A stretch of DNA of 64,000 bases from positions 99,327 through 163,326 of the forward strand of contig JBFLXA010000007.1 of the NCBI GenBank assembly GCA_040757575.1, read 5' to 3'. This DNA is from PFJX01 sp040757575. Its GTDB lineage: Bacteria > Pseudomonadota > Gammaproteobacteria > Burkholderiales > Thiobacillaceae. The notes under the pieces were generated by a model. The model worked only from the letters and a program-made list of their open reading frames with translations. It had not been told where the DNA came from and ran no database searches. Of the stretch, positions 8,338 through 20,633 are shown in pieces. Within the stretch, counting starts at the first letter, position 1, and the number at the start of each line of letters is the position of its first letter. Both the position numbers and the translations under genes were made by a program.

Positions 8338-8937
8338 TTACTTCCGCATGGCCTTTTCAACGGGCGTCAGGGCTTCTATGAAGGCCGGACGGGCGAAGAG
8401 GCGCTCGGCATATTTCAGGACCGGCATACCTTGCTTGGGCAACTGGATGCCGTAGTGCTCCAGGCGCCACAACAGGGGGGCGATGGCCACATCCAGCATG
8501 GAGTAATCCTCCCCGAGCATGTACTTCTGCTTGGCGAAGATGGGCGCAATCTGTGTCAGGTTGTCCCGCACGATGAGACGGGCCTTCTCCGCCACCTTGG
8601 GGGTGCCGTGCTCCAGGTCGCGCACGTGGGAGAACAGATCGCCCTCGAAGTTGTGCAGGAACAGACGCGCCCGGGCCCGCATGACCGGGTCAGCGGGCAT
8701 CAGCTGGGGGTGGGGGAAACGCTCGTCGATGTACTCGTTGATGATGTTCGACTCATACAGGGTCAGGTCCCGCTCCACCAGGATAGGCACCTGGTTGTAG
8801 GGGTTCATGGCGGCGATATCGTCGGGCTTCTCGTGGAGATCGATGTCCTTGATCTCGAAATCCATGCCCTTTTCGTACAGAACGATACGGCAACGCTGGC
8901 TAAAGGGGCAGGCAGTACCCGAATACAAAATCATCAT
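8338..8937 (-). CDS. sspA: Stringent starvation protein A (GST-fold)
   Basis: SspA is a glutathione-S-transferase-like protein that binds RNA polymerase and controls stationary-phase and stress genes. The 199 aa start with a thioredoxin-like domain (YSGTACPFSQRCRIVLYEKG, then NPYNQVPILVERDLTLYES) and continue with the all-helical GST C-terminal domain. The petABC-sspA-sspB order is a common betaproteobacterial arrangement. It begins 20 bases after the petC stop. Confidence 0.94.
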   Translation of the reverse strand: MMILYSGTACPFSQRCRIVLYEKGMDFEIKDIDLHEKPDDIAAMNPYNQVPILVERDLTLYESNIINEYIDERFPHPQLMPADPVMRARARLFLHNFEGDLFSHVRDLEHGTPKVAEKARLIVRDNLTQIAPIFAKQKYMLGEDYSMLDVAIAPLLWRLEHYGIQLPKQGMPVLKYAERLFARPAFIEALTPVEKAMRK

Positions 8938-8957
8938 GGCTTAATGTCCTTGGCAGC

Positions 8958-9713
8958 TCAGTGCACGTCTTTCCAGAATTCCCGCTTCAGATAGAAGGCC
9001 ACCACGTAGAAGATGCCGAGGAACAGCAAAACTGCCAGACCGACGTTTTTACGTTGCGCCTGGGCGGGTTCCCCCATCCAGGCCAGGTAGTTCACCAGAT
9101 CCCCCACCAGGGCGTCGTATTCCGCCTGGGTGATCTTGCCGGGTTTGGCCAGGACCAGGTGGTCGACAACCTCATGGGGCTTGCCATCTTCGCCTTGCAC
9201 GGTGTGCATGACTGGCACCAGATGCCCTTGCAGGTCCTGCAACACGTGGGGCATGCCCACCTTGTCGAACACCAGGTTGTTCCAGCCGGTGGGGCGGGTG
9301 TCATCCCGGTAGAAGCTGCGCAGATAGGTGTAGACCCAGTCCGGCCCCCGGGAACGGGATATGACGGTGAGGTCGGGCGGCGCGGCCCCGAACCATTCCT
9401 TGGCTTCCTTGGGGCGCATGGCGATCTTCATCAGTTCGCCCGGCTTTTCCGCCGCAAACAGCAGGTTGTCCTTGATCTGGACTTCCGTCAGGCCGATATC
9501 TTCCATGCGGTTGTAACGCATGTAGTTGGCGCTGTGGCAGTTCAGGCAGTAGTTCACGAATACCGCCGCACCCCGCTGGAGGGATTCCTGGTCCTTGACG
9601 TTGACCGGGGCCTTGTCCAGATGCAGGCCGGCGGAAGAGGCCAGGGCCACGGCGGGCAGGGCCAGAAACGCGAAGAAGAGGTTTTTTGCGAAACGCATGG
9701 AATTCGATTTCAT
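8958..9713 (-). CDS. petC: Cytochrome c1 of the bc1 complex
   Basis: PetC carries electrons from the Rieske protein to soluble cytochrome c. The 251-aa precursor has a signal peptide (MKSNSMRFAKNLFFAFLALPAVALAS), the haem c motif CLNCHS at about residue 58, a long periplasmic domain with RPKEAKEWFGAAPPDLTVI, and a C-terminal membrane anchor (VGLAVLLFLGIFYVVAFYL). The ATG at 9713 overlaps the petB stop (ATGA). The longer upstream frame is a shadow of petB. Confidence 0.95.
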   Translation of the reverse strand: MKSNSMRFAKNLFFAFLALPAVALASSAGLHLDKAPVNVKDQESLQRGAAVFVNYCLNCHSANYMRYNRMEDIGLTEVQIKDNLLFAAEKPGELMKIAMRPKEAKEWFGAAPPDLTVISRSRGPDWVYTYLRSFYRDDTRPTGWNNLVFDKVGMPHVLQDLQGHLVPVMHTVQGEDGKPHEVVDHLVLAKPGKITQAEYDALVGDLVNYLAWMGEPAQAQRKNVGLAVLLFLGIFYVVAFYLKREFWKDVH

Positions 9714-10936
9714 TTGTCGGTCACCCTTTCCGGAACCGGCTTGCAGACGTCGTTCTTGGTGTACCAGGGCATCAGGAAGAAGAATGCGAAGTAGATCACC
9801 GAGAAGATCTGGGACAGCAGCGTGTAGAGCGGCGTCACCGGCAGGATGCCGAGGATGCCCAGGCCGATGAAGGCGATCACGAACAGGGTCAGGGCGATCT
9901 TGAACTTGGGCCCGCGATAACGGATGGATTTCACCGGCGACCGGTCCAGCCAGGGCAGCAGGAAGAAGATCAGCACCGCAACGCCCATGGCTGCCACACC
10001 CGGGAACTGGGAGCCGAACATGGGGGGCACGGCCCGCAGGATGGCGTAGTAGGGAGTGAAGTACCACACCGGGGCGATGTGCTCGGGGGTCTTGAAGGGG
10101 TCAGCGGGGATGAAGTTGTTGGCCTCCAGGAAATAGCCACCCATTTCCGGGGCAAAGAACACCACGGCGGTGAACACGATCAGGAAGACCACCACACCCA
10201 GGATGTCCTTGACGGTGTAGTAGGGGTGGAAGGGGATGCCGTCCAGGGGATGGCCGTCCTCGCCCTTCAGCTTCTTGATTTCCACGCCGTCCGGGTTGTT
10301 GGAGCCCACTTCATGGAGAGCCACCAGGTGGGCCACCACCAGGCCCAGCAGCACCAGGGGGAAGGCGATCACGTGGAAGGCAAAGAAGCGGTTCAGGGTC
10401 GCATCGGAAACCACATAGTCACCGCGAATCCATTCGGACAGGTCAGGGCCGATGAAAGGCACGGCACCGAACAGGTTGACGATCACCTGGGCACCCCAGA
10501 AGGACATCTGGCCCCAGGGGAGGAGGTAGCCGAAGAAGGCCTCGCCCATGAGCACCAGATAGATGATCACACCGAAGATCCAGATCAGTTCCCGGGGTTT
10601 GCGATAGGAACCGTACAACAGGCCCCTGAACATGTGCAGGTAGACCACCACGAAGAACGCGGAGGCGCCGGTGGAGTGCATGTAGCGGATCAGCCAGCCC
10701 CACTCCACATCCCGCATGATGTATTCGACGGACGCAAAAGCCAGATCAGCATCCGGCTTGTAGTGCATGGTCAGGAAGATGCCGGTGACAATCTGGATCA
10801 CCAGCACCAGCAGGGCCAGTGAGCCGAAGAAGTACCAGAAGTTGAAGTTCCTTGGCGCGTAATACTCGGACAGATGCGCCTTGTAGGAGGCGGTGAGCGG
10901 AAAACGCTCATCCACCCAGTTCAAGAGTTTTTCCAT
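9710..10936 (-). CDS. petB: Cytochrome b of the bc1 complex
   Basis: This is the quinol-oxidising membrane subunit. The 408-aa product has the full-length cytochrome b fold (b and c parts fused) with about eight helices. Haem-ligand histidines are seen in RYMHSTGASAFF, VVYLHMFRG, RFFAFHVIAF and VVAHLVALHEVG. The Qo-site PEWY-type motif reads PVWY here (EHIAPVWYFTPYYAILRAVP). The gene is between petA and petC in a tight operon. Confidence 0.96.
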   Translation of the reverse strand: MEKLLNWVDERFPLTASYKAHLSEYYAPRNFNFWYFFGSLALLVLVIQIVTGIFLTMHYKPDADLAFASVEYIMRDVEWGWLIRYMHSTGASAFFVVVYLHMFRGLLYGSYRKPRELIWIFGVIIYLVLMGEAFFGYLLPWGQMSFWGAQVIVNLFGAVPFIGPDLSEWIRGDYVVSDATLNRFFAFHVIAFPLVLLGLVVAHLVALHEVGSNNPDGVEIKKLKGEDGHPLDGIPFHPYYTVKDILGVVVFLIVFTAVVFFAPEMGGYFLEANNFIPADPFKTPEHIAPVWYFTPYYAILRAVPPMFGSQFPGVAAMGVAVLIFFLLPWLDRSPVKSIRYRGPKFKIALTLFVIAFIGLGILGILPVTPLYTLLSQIFSVIYFAFFFLMPWYTKNDVCKPVPERVTDK

Positions 10937-10959
10937 GGTTAGTGTCGTCCCCTAGTGAA

Positions 10960-11553
10960 TCAGGCAGCCTGGTCTTCGCCAATCAGTACCTTGCTTTCGG
11001 TCAGATACTTGTGGGGCGGAATAACCAGATTGGTCGGTGCCGGCGAACCGTTGTACACCCGGGCGGCCAGGTCGAAGCGGGAACCGTGGCAAGGGCAGAA
11101 CCAGCCACCGTTCCAGTCGGGCCCCAGGTCGGCCGGGGCCACTTCCTTGCGGTAGGTGGGGGAGCAGCCCAGATGGGTGCAGATACCCACGACCACCATG
11201 TATTGAGGATTGATGGAGCGGGTCGGATTCTTGCAGTAGTCCGGCTGCTGGGAAGCCACTTCGGAGGCAGGGTCCGTCAGCTTGCTGTCGTTCTTGCTCA
11301 AGGCGGCCAGCATCTCCGGGGTGCGGTTCACCACCCAAACCGGCTTGCCTCGCCATTCCACGGTCAACATCATGCCGGGCTCGATCTTGGCGAGATCCAC
11401 TTCCACCGGCGCACCGGCGGCCTTGGCCCGGGCGCTGGGCATCATGCTGATGACAAAGGGAATGGCCGTACCGGCGGCCGCCACGCCGCCCACCGCGCCG
11501 GTCATGTTGACCAGAAAGCGGCGCTTGGAGGCATCAATGCTCATGTTGCTCAT
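10960..11553 (-). CDS. petA: Rieske iron-sulfur subunit of the bc1 complex
   Basis: The 197-aa protein has an N-terminal Tat-type region (DASKRRFLVNM) followed by a membrane helix (GAVGGVAAAGTAIPFVISMM). The [2Fe-2S] motifs are CTHLGCSP and CPCHGSRFD. The ATG at 11553 is preferred over an upstream in-frame ATG because AGGA precedes it at good spacing and MSNMSIDASKRRF is the family's usual N-terminus. It is the first gene of petABC. The 218 bases upstream separate it from a divergent protease gene and must hold both promoters. Confidence 0.95.
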   Translation of the reverse strand: MSNMSIDASKRRFLVNMTGAVGGVAAAGTAIPFVISMMPSARAKAAGAPVEVDLAKIEPGMMLTVEWRGKPVWVVNRTPEMLAALSKNDSKLTDPASEVASQQPDYCKNPTRSINPQYMVVVGICTHLGCSPTYRKEVAPADLGPDWNGGWFCPCHGSRFDLAARVYNGSPAPTNLVIPPHKYLTESKVLIGEDQAA

Positions 11554-11771
11554 ACAAGTTCCTGCCTGAGGAAGAGGAAATGGGACAGGGAAGGCAACAA
11601 ACCGGATATTCCGGTCCAGTACGCGCCTCGGCCCTAAAAACTTCGGCATTTTACAGACAAAACAAGGTCGACTTAAAGCCCGGGGTTATCTCATCAGGTG
11701 CCGCGACCGGATCACCCCCAGGGTTACGCCCCTCATCCTGCTAGAATCCGCCGCATTGACTTAGGACCCCC

Positions 11772-12938
11772 ATGCACAAGGCCTGGCTCATCTTTGCCCA
11801 AATCATTGCCGCCCTGGCCATTGTGGCGGCCGCCCTGCTGGCACTGGACAGGATCATCCCCGGCCTGCTGCCCTTTGCCGGCAATGCTGTCACCTTCCAG
11901 GAAGTGGCCGGCGAAACCGCCATCCCCGCCGCAACTGGCAGCTACGCCCAGGCCGCAGCCAGATCCCGCCCCTCGGTGGTCAACATATTCACCAGCAAGC
12001 AGGTACGGATGCAGCGCAGCCCGTACATGGACGACCCCATCCTGCGCCGCTTCTTCGGTGACCGACTCAATGCCGACAACCACCCCCAACAGGTATCCAG
12101 CCTGGGATCGGGGGTCATTGTCAGCCAGGACGGCTACATCCTCACCAACCACCACGTCATCGAAGCCGCCGACGAGATCCAGCTCGCCCTGGCAGACGGT
12201 ACCGTCCTGGATGCGAAGCTGGTGGGCACGGACCCGGAAACCGATCTGGCTGTACTTAAGGTGGAACACACTGGCCTGGATGCCATAGCCTTTGCCTCCC
12301 GGGACACCCTGAGGGTCGGCGATGTGGTGCTGGCCATCGGCAATCCCTTCGGCGTGGGCCAGACCGTCACCATGGGTATTGTGTCGGCCCTGGGGCGCAG
12401 CCATCTGGGCATCAACACCTTCGAGAACTACATACAGACCGACGCAGCCATCAACCCGGGCAACTCCGGCGGTGCCCTGGTAGACAGTGAAGGTCATCTG
12501 GTGGGGGTCAACACAGCCATCTTCTCCCGCACCGGAGGCAACCTGGGCATCGGCTTTGCCATCCCGGTCTCCATCGTGCGCCAGGTCATGGAGCAGATCA
12601 TCCAGCATGGCGCTGTCACCCGGGGCTGGGTCGGCATCGAGGTCCAGGAGATCACCCCGGAACAGGCGGAAACTTCCGGCATGAAGACTCTGGACGGCGC
12701 CCTGATCGCCGGCGTGTTGCGGGGTGGCCCGGCCGACCGGAGCGGTATCCGCCCCGGTGACGTCCTGGTGGCGGTGAACGGCAAGCAAGTCAAGGATTCT
12801 TCTTCCCTGCTTGGACTGATTGCTGCCCTGCCCCCGGGACAGAAAGCCACCCTGGAACTGATCCGGGGGAAAATCCCCCTACGCCTGGCCGTAACCATCG
12901 ACAAACGCCCCAATATGCGCCGCAGCGACCCCGAATAA
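11772..12938 (+). CDS. Membrane-anchored trypsin-like serine protease with one PDZ domain (DegS/AlgW type)
   Basis: The 388-aa protein has an N-terminal membrane helix (AWLIFAQIIAALAIVAAALLAL), which anchors it on the periplasmic side, then an HtrA protease domain. The catalytic triad is visible: His in TNHHVIEAA, Asp in ETDLAVLKVE, Ser in NPGNSGGALV. A single PDZ domain follows (about 280-375; GVLRGGPADRSGIRPGDVL). One PDZ and an uncleaved anchor fit DegS/AlgW, which start envelope-stress proteolysis, better than DegP. An AlgW-like role is inferred. It stands alone, divergent from petA. Confidence 0.88.
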   Translation: MHKAWLIFAQIIAALAIVAAALLALDRIIPGLLPFAGNAVTFQEVAGETAIPAATGSYAQAAARSRPSVVNIFTSKQVRMQRSPYMDDPILRRFFGDRLNADNHPQQVSSLGSGVIVSQDGYILTNHHVIEAADEIQLALADGTVLDAKLVGTDPETDLAVLKVEHTGLDAIAFASRDTLRVGDVVLAIGNPFGVGQTVTMGIVSALGRSHLGINTFENYIQTDAAINPGNSGGALVDSEGHLVGVNTAIFSRTGGNLGIGFAIPVSIVRQVMEQIIQHGAVTRGWVGIEVQEITPEQAETSGMKTLDGALIAGVLRGGPADRSGIRPGDVLVAVNGKQVKDSSSLLGLIAALPPGQKATLELIRGKIPLRLAVTIDKRPNMRRSDPE

Positions 12939-13088
12939 CCAGCCAGGCTACATGGTTATACCCTCTGGCTTGCAGTTGGCAGGCTAAAGTTTCCCGCCAT
13001 ACCGTCGATAAATTCCGCTGAGATGACCGGCCCGGATTCCAACCCAGGTCCAGGCCGCCCCATACACAAGAGACGGATGCCCTAACCC

Positions 13089-14150
13089 ATGCAGGTCGTG
13101 ATCGTTGATGACAACCCGGTAAACCTGAAGCTCATGGAGAGCCTGGTCAAACGGGCCGGGGATTACTCCCCTCTGGTATTCCAGGATTCCGCCCAGGGCC
13201 TGGACTGGTGCCTGAACAACCTGCCGGACCTGTTGATCGTCGATTACATGATGCCGGCCCCCGATGGCCTGGAATTCATCCGCCGTTTCCGGGAAAAGCC
13301 CGCCAATGCGGATATCCCCGTGTTGATGATCACCGCAGACCACGAAAAGGAAACCCGTTACAAGGCCCTGGAGTCCGGAGCAAACGATTTCCTCACCAAG
13401 CCCATAGACAACGCGGAATTCCGGGCCCGCATGCGCAACATGCTGGCCCTGCGCCGTAGCCAACGGGCTCTGGAAGACCGGGCTGCCTGGCTGGCGGAGA
13501 AGGTCGCCGAGGCCACGGAAGTCATCCTGGACCGGGAGCGGGAAATGATTGTGCGCCTGTCCCGTGCGGCAGAATTCCGGGACCCGGAAACCGGCGCCCA
13601 CATCCAGCGCATGTCCAACTATTCCCGCCTGATAGCGGAGCAGATGGGGCTATCCGACACCGAGCAAGAAGTGATCCTGCGGGCCGCCCCCATGCACGAC
13701 GTGGGCAAGATCGCCATTCCGGACCACATCCTGCTCAAACCCGGCCGCCTCGACCCGGACGAGCTGGTCATCATGCGAACCCACGCGGAAAGGGGCTATG
13801 AAATCCTGCGCGGCAGCAAGTCTGATCTGCTGGACATCGCGGCCCTCATAGCCTGGACCCACCACGAGAAATGGGATGGCACCGGTTACCCCCGGGGCCT
13901 GAAGGGTGAGGAAATACACCTCTACGGCCGTATTGTCGCTGTGGCGGACGTATTCGACGCTCTAACCACGGAACGCCCCTACAAACAGGCCTGGGAAATC
14001 GAGCGCGCCTGCGCCTTCCTCCAGGAACAGACGGGTACCCACTTCGATCCCCGTTGCATCGAGGCTTTCATGACACGCCTGGATGACGCCCTCATCATCC
14101 GTGATCGCTTCCAGGATGACGAACCCCACGTGGCCCATCTGGTGGATTGA
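13089..14150 (+). CDS. Response regulator with HD-GYP c-di-GMP phosphodiesterase domain
   Basis: The 353-aa protein joins a receiver domain (about 1-120: VIVDDNPVN, phosphoacceptor Asp in LLIVDYMMP, Lys in LTKPIDNAEF) to a coiled linker and an HD-GYP domain. The metal-binding motifs are intact: HDVGKIAIPDHIL and HHEKWDGTGYPRGLKG. Such RpfG-like proteins degrade cyclic di-GMP. It opens a five-gene same-strand cluster with two hybrid kinases and an H-NOX sensor, so it is the likely output of that phosphorelay. The next gene starts 2 bases after its stop. Confidence 0.92.
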   Translation: MQVVIVDDNPVNLKLMESLVKRAGDYSPLVFQDSAQGLDWCLNNLPDLLIVDYMMPAPDGLEFIRRFREKPANADIPVLMITADHEKETRYKALESGANDFLTKPIDNAEFRARMRNMLALRRSQRALEDRAAWLAEKVAEATEVILDREREMIVRLSRAAEFRDPETGAHIQRMSNYSRLIAEQMGLSDTEQEVILRAAPMHDVGKIAIPDHILLKPGRLDPDELVIMRTHAERGYEILRGSKSDLLDIAALIAWTHHEKWDGTGYPRGLKGEEIHLYGRIVAVADVFDALTTERPYKQAWEIERACAFLQEQTGTHFDPRCIEAFMTRLDDALIIRDRFQDDEPHVAHLVD

Positions 14151-14152
14151 CC

Positions 14153-14989
14153 ATGGCACGGATACTGGTACTGGCCCACCTGGCACTTATGCTCTTGCTG
14201 GGCGCAAACCCATCCCAGGCATCCAAAGCGGTCTACACCCTGGCGGTGGTCCCACAGTTCACCACCGTGGACATCGCCCAGCGCTGGACACCACTATTGG
14301 ACCGTATCGCCCAGGAGACGGGCGTGAGGTTCCAGATCCGCACCAGCCACGACATCCCATCTTTCGAAAGCGAATTCCTGAACGGCATTCCTGATTTCGT
14401 ATTTCTTAACCCCTACCACATGGTCATGGCGGCAAAAGCACAGAGCTATGTGCCCTTGATACGAAGCCGCCGCAACTTGTCCGGCATCCTGGTGGTGGGC
14501 AAAAACTCGCCCGTCACCCGAGTCGCCGATCTGGACGGCGCCACGATTGCCTTTCCTGCACCCAATGCGTTTGGCGCTTCCCTTTACATGCGCGCCCTTC
14601 TGAGCGAACAGGAGAAGCTGGTCTACACCGCCAACTATGTGGGTACCCATCAGAACACCTACCGCCATGTCATCTTTGGCGATGCCCAGGCCGGAGGTGG
14701 GGTGGCAAGCACCCTGGAAAGCGAATCTCCCGGGGTGCGGGAGCAATTGCGCGTGCTCTACCACACACCGGAAGCACCCTCCCATCCCCTGGCCGCCCAC
14801 CCCCGGGTGCCGAAGGCGGTCATACGGGCCGTCGTGACGGCCCTGCAACGCATGGATCACGATGCTGCAGGCCGTGCCCTCCTCAAGCAGGTAGAGCTAG
14901 AAGGCGCCGTGGCCGCCCATTACGATCGGGATTACGCACCTTTGGAAAAACTGAATCTGGAACGCTACGTCGTCCGCAGGCAACGGTAA
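14153..14989 (+). CDS. PhnD-like periplasmic substrate-binding protein
   Basis: The 278-aa protein has a signal peptide (MARILVLAHLALMLLLGANPSQA) and the PhnD/phosphonate-binding fold signatures: a YTLAVVPQF start, FLNPYHMVMA, and DLDGATIAFPAPNAFGASLYMRALL. Family members bind phosphate, phosphite, phosphonates or other anions. No ABC permease or ATPase genes are nearby. It lies between an HD-GYP regulator and a membrane hybrid kinase, so here it probably serves as a ligand-binding input for the kinase rather than for transport. ATG 14153 is chosen; a TTG six bases earlier overlaps the previous stop. Confidence 0.85.
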   Translation: MARILVLAHLALMLLLGANPSQASKAVYTLAVVPQFTTVDIAQRWTPLLDRIAQETGVRFQIRTSHDIPSFESEFLNGIPDFVFLNPYHMVMAAKAQSYVPLIRSRRNLSGILVVGKNSPVTRVADLDGATIAFPAPNAFGASLYMRALLSEQEKLVYTANYVGTHQNTYRHVIFGDAQAGGGVASTLESESPGVREQLRVLYHTPEAPSHPLAAHPRVPKAVIRAVVTALQRMDHDAAGRALLKQVELEGAVAAHYDRDYAPLEKLNLERYVVRRQR

Positions 14990-14992
14990 TCC

Positions 14993-17740
<2,748 letters not shown>

Positions 17741-17749
17741 GAGCGCGAC

Positions 17750-18292
17750 ATGAAAGGCATGGTCTTTACGGAATTCATGGACTTGGTGGAAACCCACTGG
17801 TCTCTGGATATGGTGGACACCCTCATCAGTGATTCCGGTGTGGCCTCCGGCGGCGCCTACACCGCCGTGGGCACCTACCCCCACGAGGAAATCGTCGCCC
17901 TGGTCCAGTCCCTTTCCAGACAGACCGGCCTCCCGGTGCCGGAACTGATCCGCACCTTCGGCCAGCATCTGTTCAAGCGTTTCAGCCAGCTCTACCCTCG
18001 ATTTTTCGAAGGTGTGGAAGGCAGCTTCGCTTTTCTCTCCGGCATAGAAGACATCATCCATGCCGAAGTACGCAAGCTCTATCCCGACGCGGAGCTGCCC
18101 ACCTTCGAGGTGGAACAGTCCCCCGGACGAATGGTGCTCACCTATATCTCGAACCACCCTTTCCCGGACCTGGCCCAGGGTCTGATCGAAGGCTGCATCG
18201 CCCACTACGGGGAAAACATCCATGTCACCCGGGAGGCTGCCGACGGCATCCCGGGCGCCCAGGCCCGCTTCGTCCTTGACCGCCAGGACTGA
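17750..18292 (+). CDS. H-NOX (haem-nitric oxide/oxygen binding) domain protein
   Basis: The 180-aa stand-alone H-NOX starts MKGMVFTEFMDLVE, typical of the family. The proximal haem ligand is His104 (EDIIHAEVRKLYPDAELP). The haem-propionate motif YxSxR reads Y132-I-S134-N-H136: the Arg is replaced by His. Proteobacterial H-NOX proteins sense NO and control a partner kinase. AGGAG lies 6 bases before the ATG, and the gene sits 9 bases after one hybrid kinase and 1 base before the next. The downstream soluble kinase is the expected partner; an NO ligand is inferred, not shown. Confidence 0.92.
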   Translation: MKGMVFTEFMDLVETHWSLDMVDTLISDSGVASGGAYTAVGTYPHEEIVALVQSLSRQTGLPVPELIRTFGQHLFKRFSQLYPRFFEGVEGSFAFLSGIEDIIHAEVRKLYPDAELPTFEVEQSPGRMVLTYISNHPFPDLAQGLIEGCIAHYGENIHVTREAADGIPGAQARFVLDRQD

Positions 18293-18293
18293 G

Positions 18294-20543
18294 ATGAGCG
18301 ACGAAGCTCCACCCGAGTCCGTCTGGCGGCAGCGCTTCGACCGGGAACGCAAGGCCCGCAAACAGGCAGAACTGATCCTGGAAGAAAAATCTCTGGAACT
18401 GTTCCAGAGCAACCAGAGCCTGCGCCGCCTGGCCACGGAACTGGACCAGATGGTGAAAAGCCGCACTGACGAGCTCAGCCGCGCCCTGGCGGATGCCGAG
18501 CGGCAGAAACAGGAACTGGCCAAGCTGAACGAAAACATACGCGCCCAGCAGGAAGAACTCATCCGCGCCAACCAGAATGCGGAATCCGCCAACCGCATGA
18601 AGAGCGAATTTCTGGCCAACATGAGCCACGAAATCCGCACCCCCATGAACGGCGTCATCGGCATGGTGGATCTGGCCCTGGACACGGAACTGAGTCGGGA
18701 ACAAAGGGAGTATTTGAATCTGGTGAAGTCTTCCGCCGAGCACCTGCTCACCGTCATCAACGACATCCTGGATTTCTCCAAGATCGAGGCGGGCAAGCTG
18801 GACCTCCAGGAAACCGAATTCGACCTCATCGACCTGATTGGCGAAACCCTCAAGACCCTGGCCCCCCGGGTGGCCCTGAAGGAACTGGAACTGACCTATG
18901 ACCTGGGGTATGAAATCCCTCGTTTCGTGGCCGGGGACCCCGCCCGTCTGCGGCAGATATTCCTCAACCTCCTGGGCAATGCGATCAAGTTCACGGAACG
19001 GGGAGAAGTAGGCCTTCAGGTGGCCGGCTGCCATGCCGGTCCAGCCCCAGGAAACGGCTTGTGCCTGGAATTCGTGGTCCATGACACGGGCATCGGCATT
19101 CCCGCCGACAAGCATGCCCACATCTTCTCGGCCTTTTCCCAGGCCGACGGCCAGGTCACCCGCAAGTACGGTGGTACCGGCCTGGGCCTGTCCATCACCA
19201 AACAGCTCATCGAGATGATGGGCGGACAAATACGCGTGGAAAGTGAACCGGGCCAGGGTGCCCGCTTCATCTTCCAGGTCTGGCTACGCCGGGCAGATGC
19301 ACCGGAAGAAGTGGCCCGCCAGGAAGCCCGTTACCAGGAAATACCCATCCTGGTTGTGGACGACACGCCCACCAACCTGCACGTGCTGTCCCTGATGCTG
19401 GAGCGGCTCCAGGTTCAGCACCACGACCAGGCAGAATCAGGCCAGCAGGCCCTGGACATGATCCGCCAGGCCCGGGCTGCAGGCACCCCATACCGGCTGG
19501 TGCTGCTGGATGCACGCATGCCGGACATGGATGGCTTCGCCCTGGCAGAAACCCTTCGATCCGACCCCTGGCACAACGACACCGCCGTACTCATGCTCAC
19601 CTCGGCCGGCATGCGGGGGGACGGTCTGCGCTGCAAGGAACTGGGCCTGGAGGCCTACCTCACCAAGCCCGTCACCCTCATGGAACTGCGCTCCGCCATG
19701 GAAGCAGCCCTGGATCGCACTCCGGACGACGCCGTCATCACCCGACACCGCCTGAGGGAGACCCAAGCCATGCCCCCCACCCCCCAGCTCCACATCCTTC
19801 TGGCAGAAGACAATGTGGTCAACCAGAAACTGGCCGTGAAGCTGCTGGAAAAGCAGCAGCACCAGGTCACCGTGGCGGACAACGGTTTACTGGCCGTGAA
19901 AGCCTGGCAGGAAGCTGCTGCCAGCGCCGCGCCCTATGACCTCATTCTCATGGACATGATGATGCCGGAGATGGACGGCCTGGAAGCCACCCGCAGAGTG
20001 CGGGAACTGGAACAGGGGACAGGTGCCCGCACCCCCATCATCGCCATGACTGCCAACGCCATGCAGGGAGACCGGGAACGTTGTCTGGAAGCCGGCATGG
20101 ACGGCTATGTTTCCAAGCCGGTGAAGCCGGAAAGTCTGTTCGGTGAAATCCAGCGGGTCATCACCCAGGACGGGCCCCGGGAGACAGTCCCTTCCAACCC
20201 CGCAGATGAAACAAGCACGGAGGCCATCTTCGACAGGGCTGACGCCCTGTCCCGCATTGCGGATGATGAGGAGCTGCTGGCCACTCTGATCGAGATGTTC
20301 CGTAACGATGCGCCTGCATATCTGGCGGAAATCGAGTCCGCGTTGAACGGCGGCGACCAGTCCCGCCTTATCCGGGGCGCACATACACTTAAAGGCGTGC
20401 TCGCCACATTTTCCGCCCGCCGCGCCGAAGCGCTGACCCGGACCATTGAAGAGCATGCGAAGGCCGGAGACATCAACACCTGCGGCACCCACCTGCCTGC
20501 CCTCAAGCGCGAACTGGATGCTTTCCTGAAAGTACTGGGTTAA
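18294..20543 (+). CDS. Soluble hybrid histidine kinase with two receivers and an HPt domain (probable H-NOX partner)
   Basis: With a start at 18294 the protein is 749 aa and has no sensor or membrane domain, only a long N-terminal coiled coil (about 10-95). HisKA follows (NMSHEIRTPMNGVIGM, His near 110), then HATPase (about 215-330), receiver 1 (VVDDTPTN, LLDARMPDMDG), receiver 2 (LLAEDNVVN, LILMDMMMPEMDG) and an HPt domain whose acceptor His is in RGAHTLKGVLATF. The layout matches H-NOX-associated kinases that depend on the H-NOX protein for input and feed a phosphorelay. The likely target is the HD-GYP regulator at the head of the cluster. AGGA precedes the ATG. Confidence 0.9.
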   Translation: MSDEAPPESVWRQRFDRERKARKQAELILEEKSLELFQSNQSLRRLATELDQMVKSRTDELSRALADAERQKQELAKLNENIRAQQEELIRANQNAESANRMKSEFLANMSHEIRTPMNGVIGMVDLALDTELSREQREYLNLVKSSAEHLLTVINDILDFSKIEAGKLDLQETEFDLIDLIGETLKTLAPRVALKELELTYDLGYEIPRFVAGDPARLRQIFLNLLGNAIKFTERGEVGLQVAGCHAGPAPGNGLCLEFVVHDTGIGIPADKHAHIFSAFSQADGQVTRKYGGTGLGLSITKQLIEMMGGQIRVESEPGQGARFIFQVWLRRADAPEEVARQEARYQEIPILVVDDTPTNLHVLSLMLERLQVQHHDQAESGQQALDMIRQARAAGTPYRLVLLDARMPDMDGFALAETLRSDPWHNDTAVLMLTSAGMRGDGLRCKELGLEAYLTKPVTLMELRSAMEAALDRTPDDAVITRHRLRETQAMPPTPQLHILLAEDNVVNQKLAVKLLEKQQHQVTVADNGLLAVKAWQEAAASAAPYDLILMDMMMPEMDGLEATRRVRELEQGTGARTPIIAMTANAMQGDRERCLEAGMDGYVSKPVKPESLFGEIQRVITQDGPRETVPSNPADETSTEAIFDRADALSRIADDEELLATLIEMFRNDAPAYLAEIESALNGGDQSRLIRGAHTLKGVLATFSARRAEALTRTIEEHAKAGDINTCGTHLPALKRELDAFLKVLG

Positions 20544-20584
20544 TCCCGCCCCGTAGGAGCCTAAAACCGGCTCCGCCGGGCGGT
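20544..20584. terminator. Two-tier hairpin at the end of the signalling cluster
   Basis: GGAGCC (20556-20561) pairs with GGCTCC (20569-20574), and flanking CCGCCC and GGGCGG can extend the stem. It begins directly after the stop of the hybrid kinase. It lacks a T-run, so it may terminate weakly or mainly protect the 3' end. Confidence 0.4.
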
Positions 20585-20633
20585 GTGCCATCCACCCGGG
20601 GGTAAATCCATTAGGCAGCCGTGTTTACCCGAC

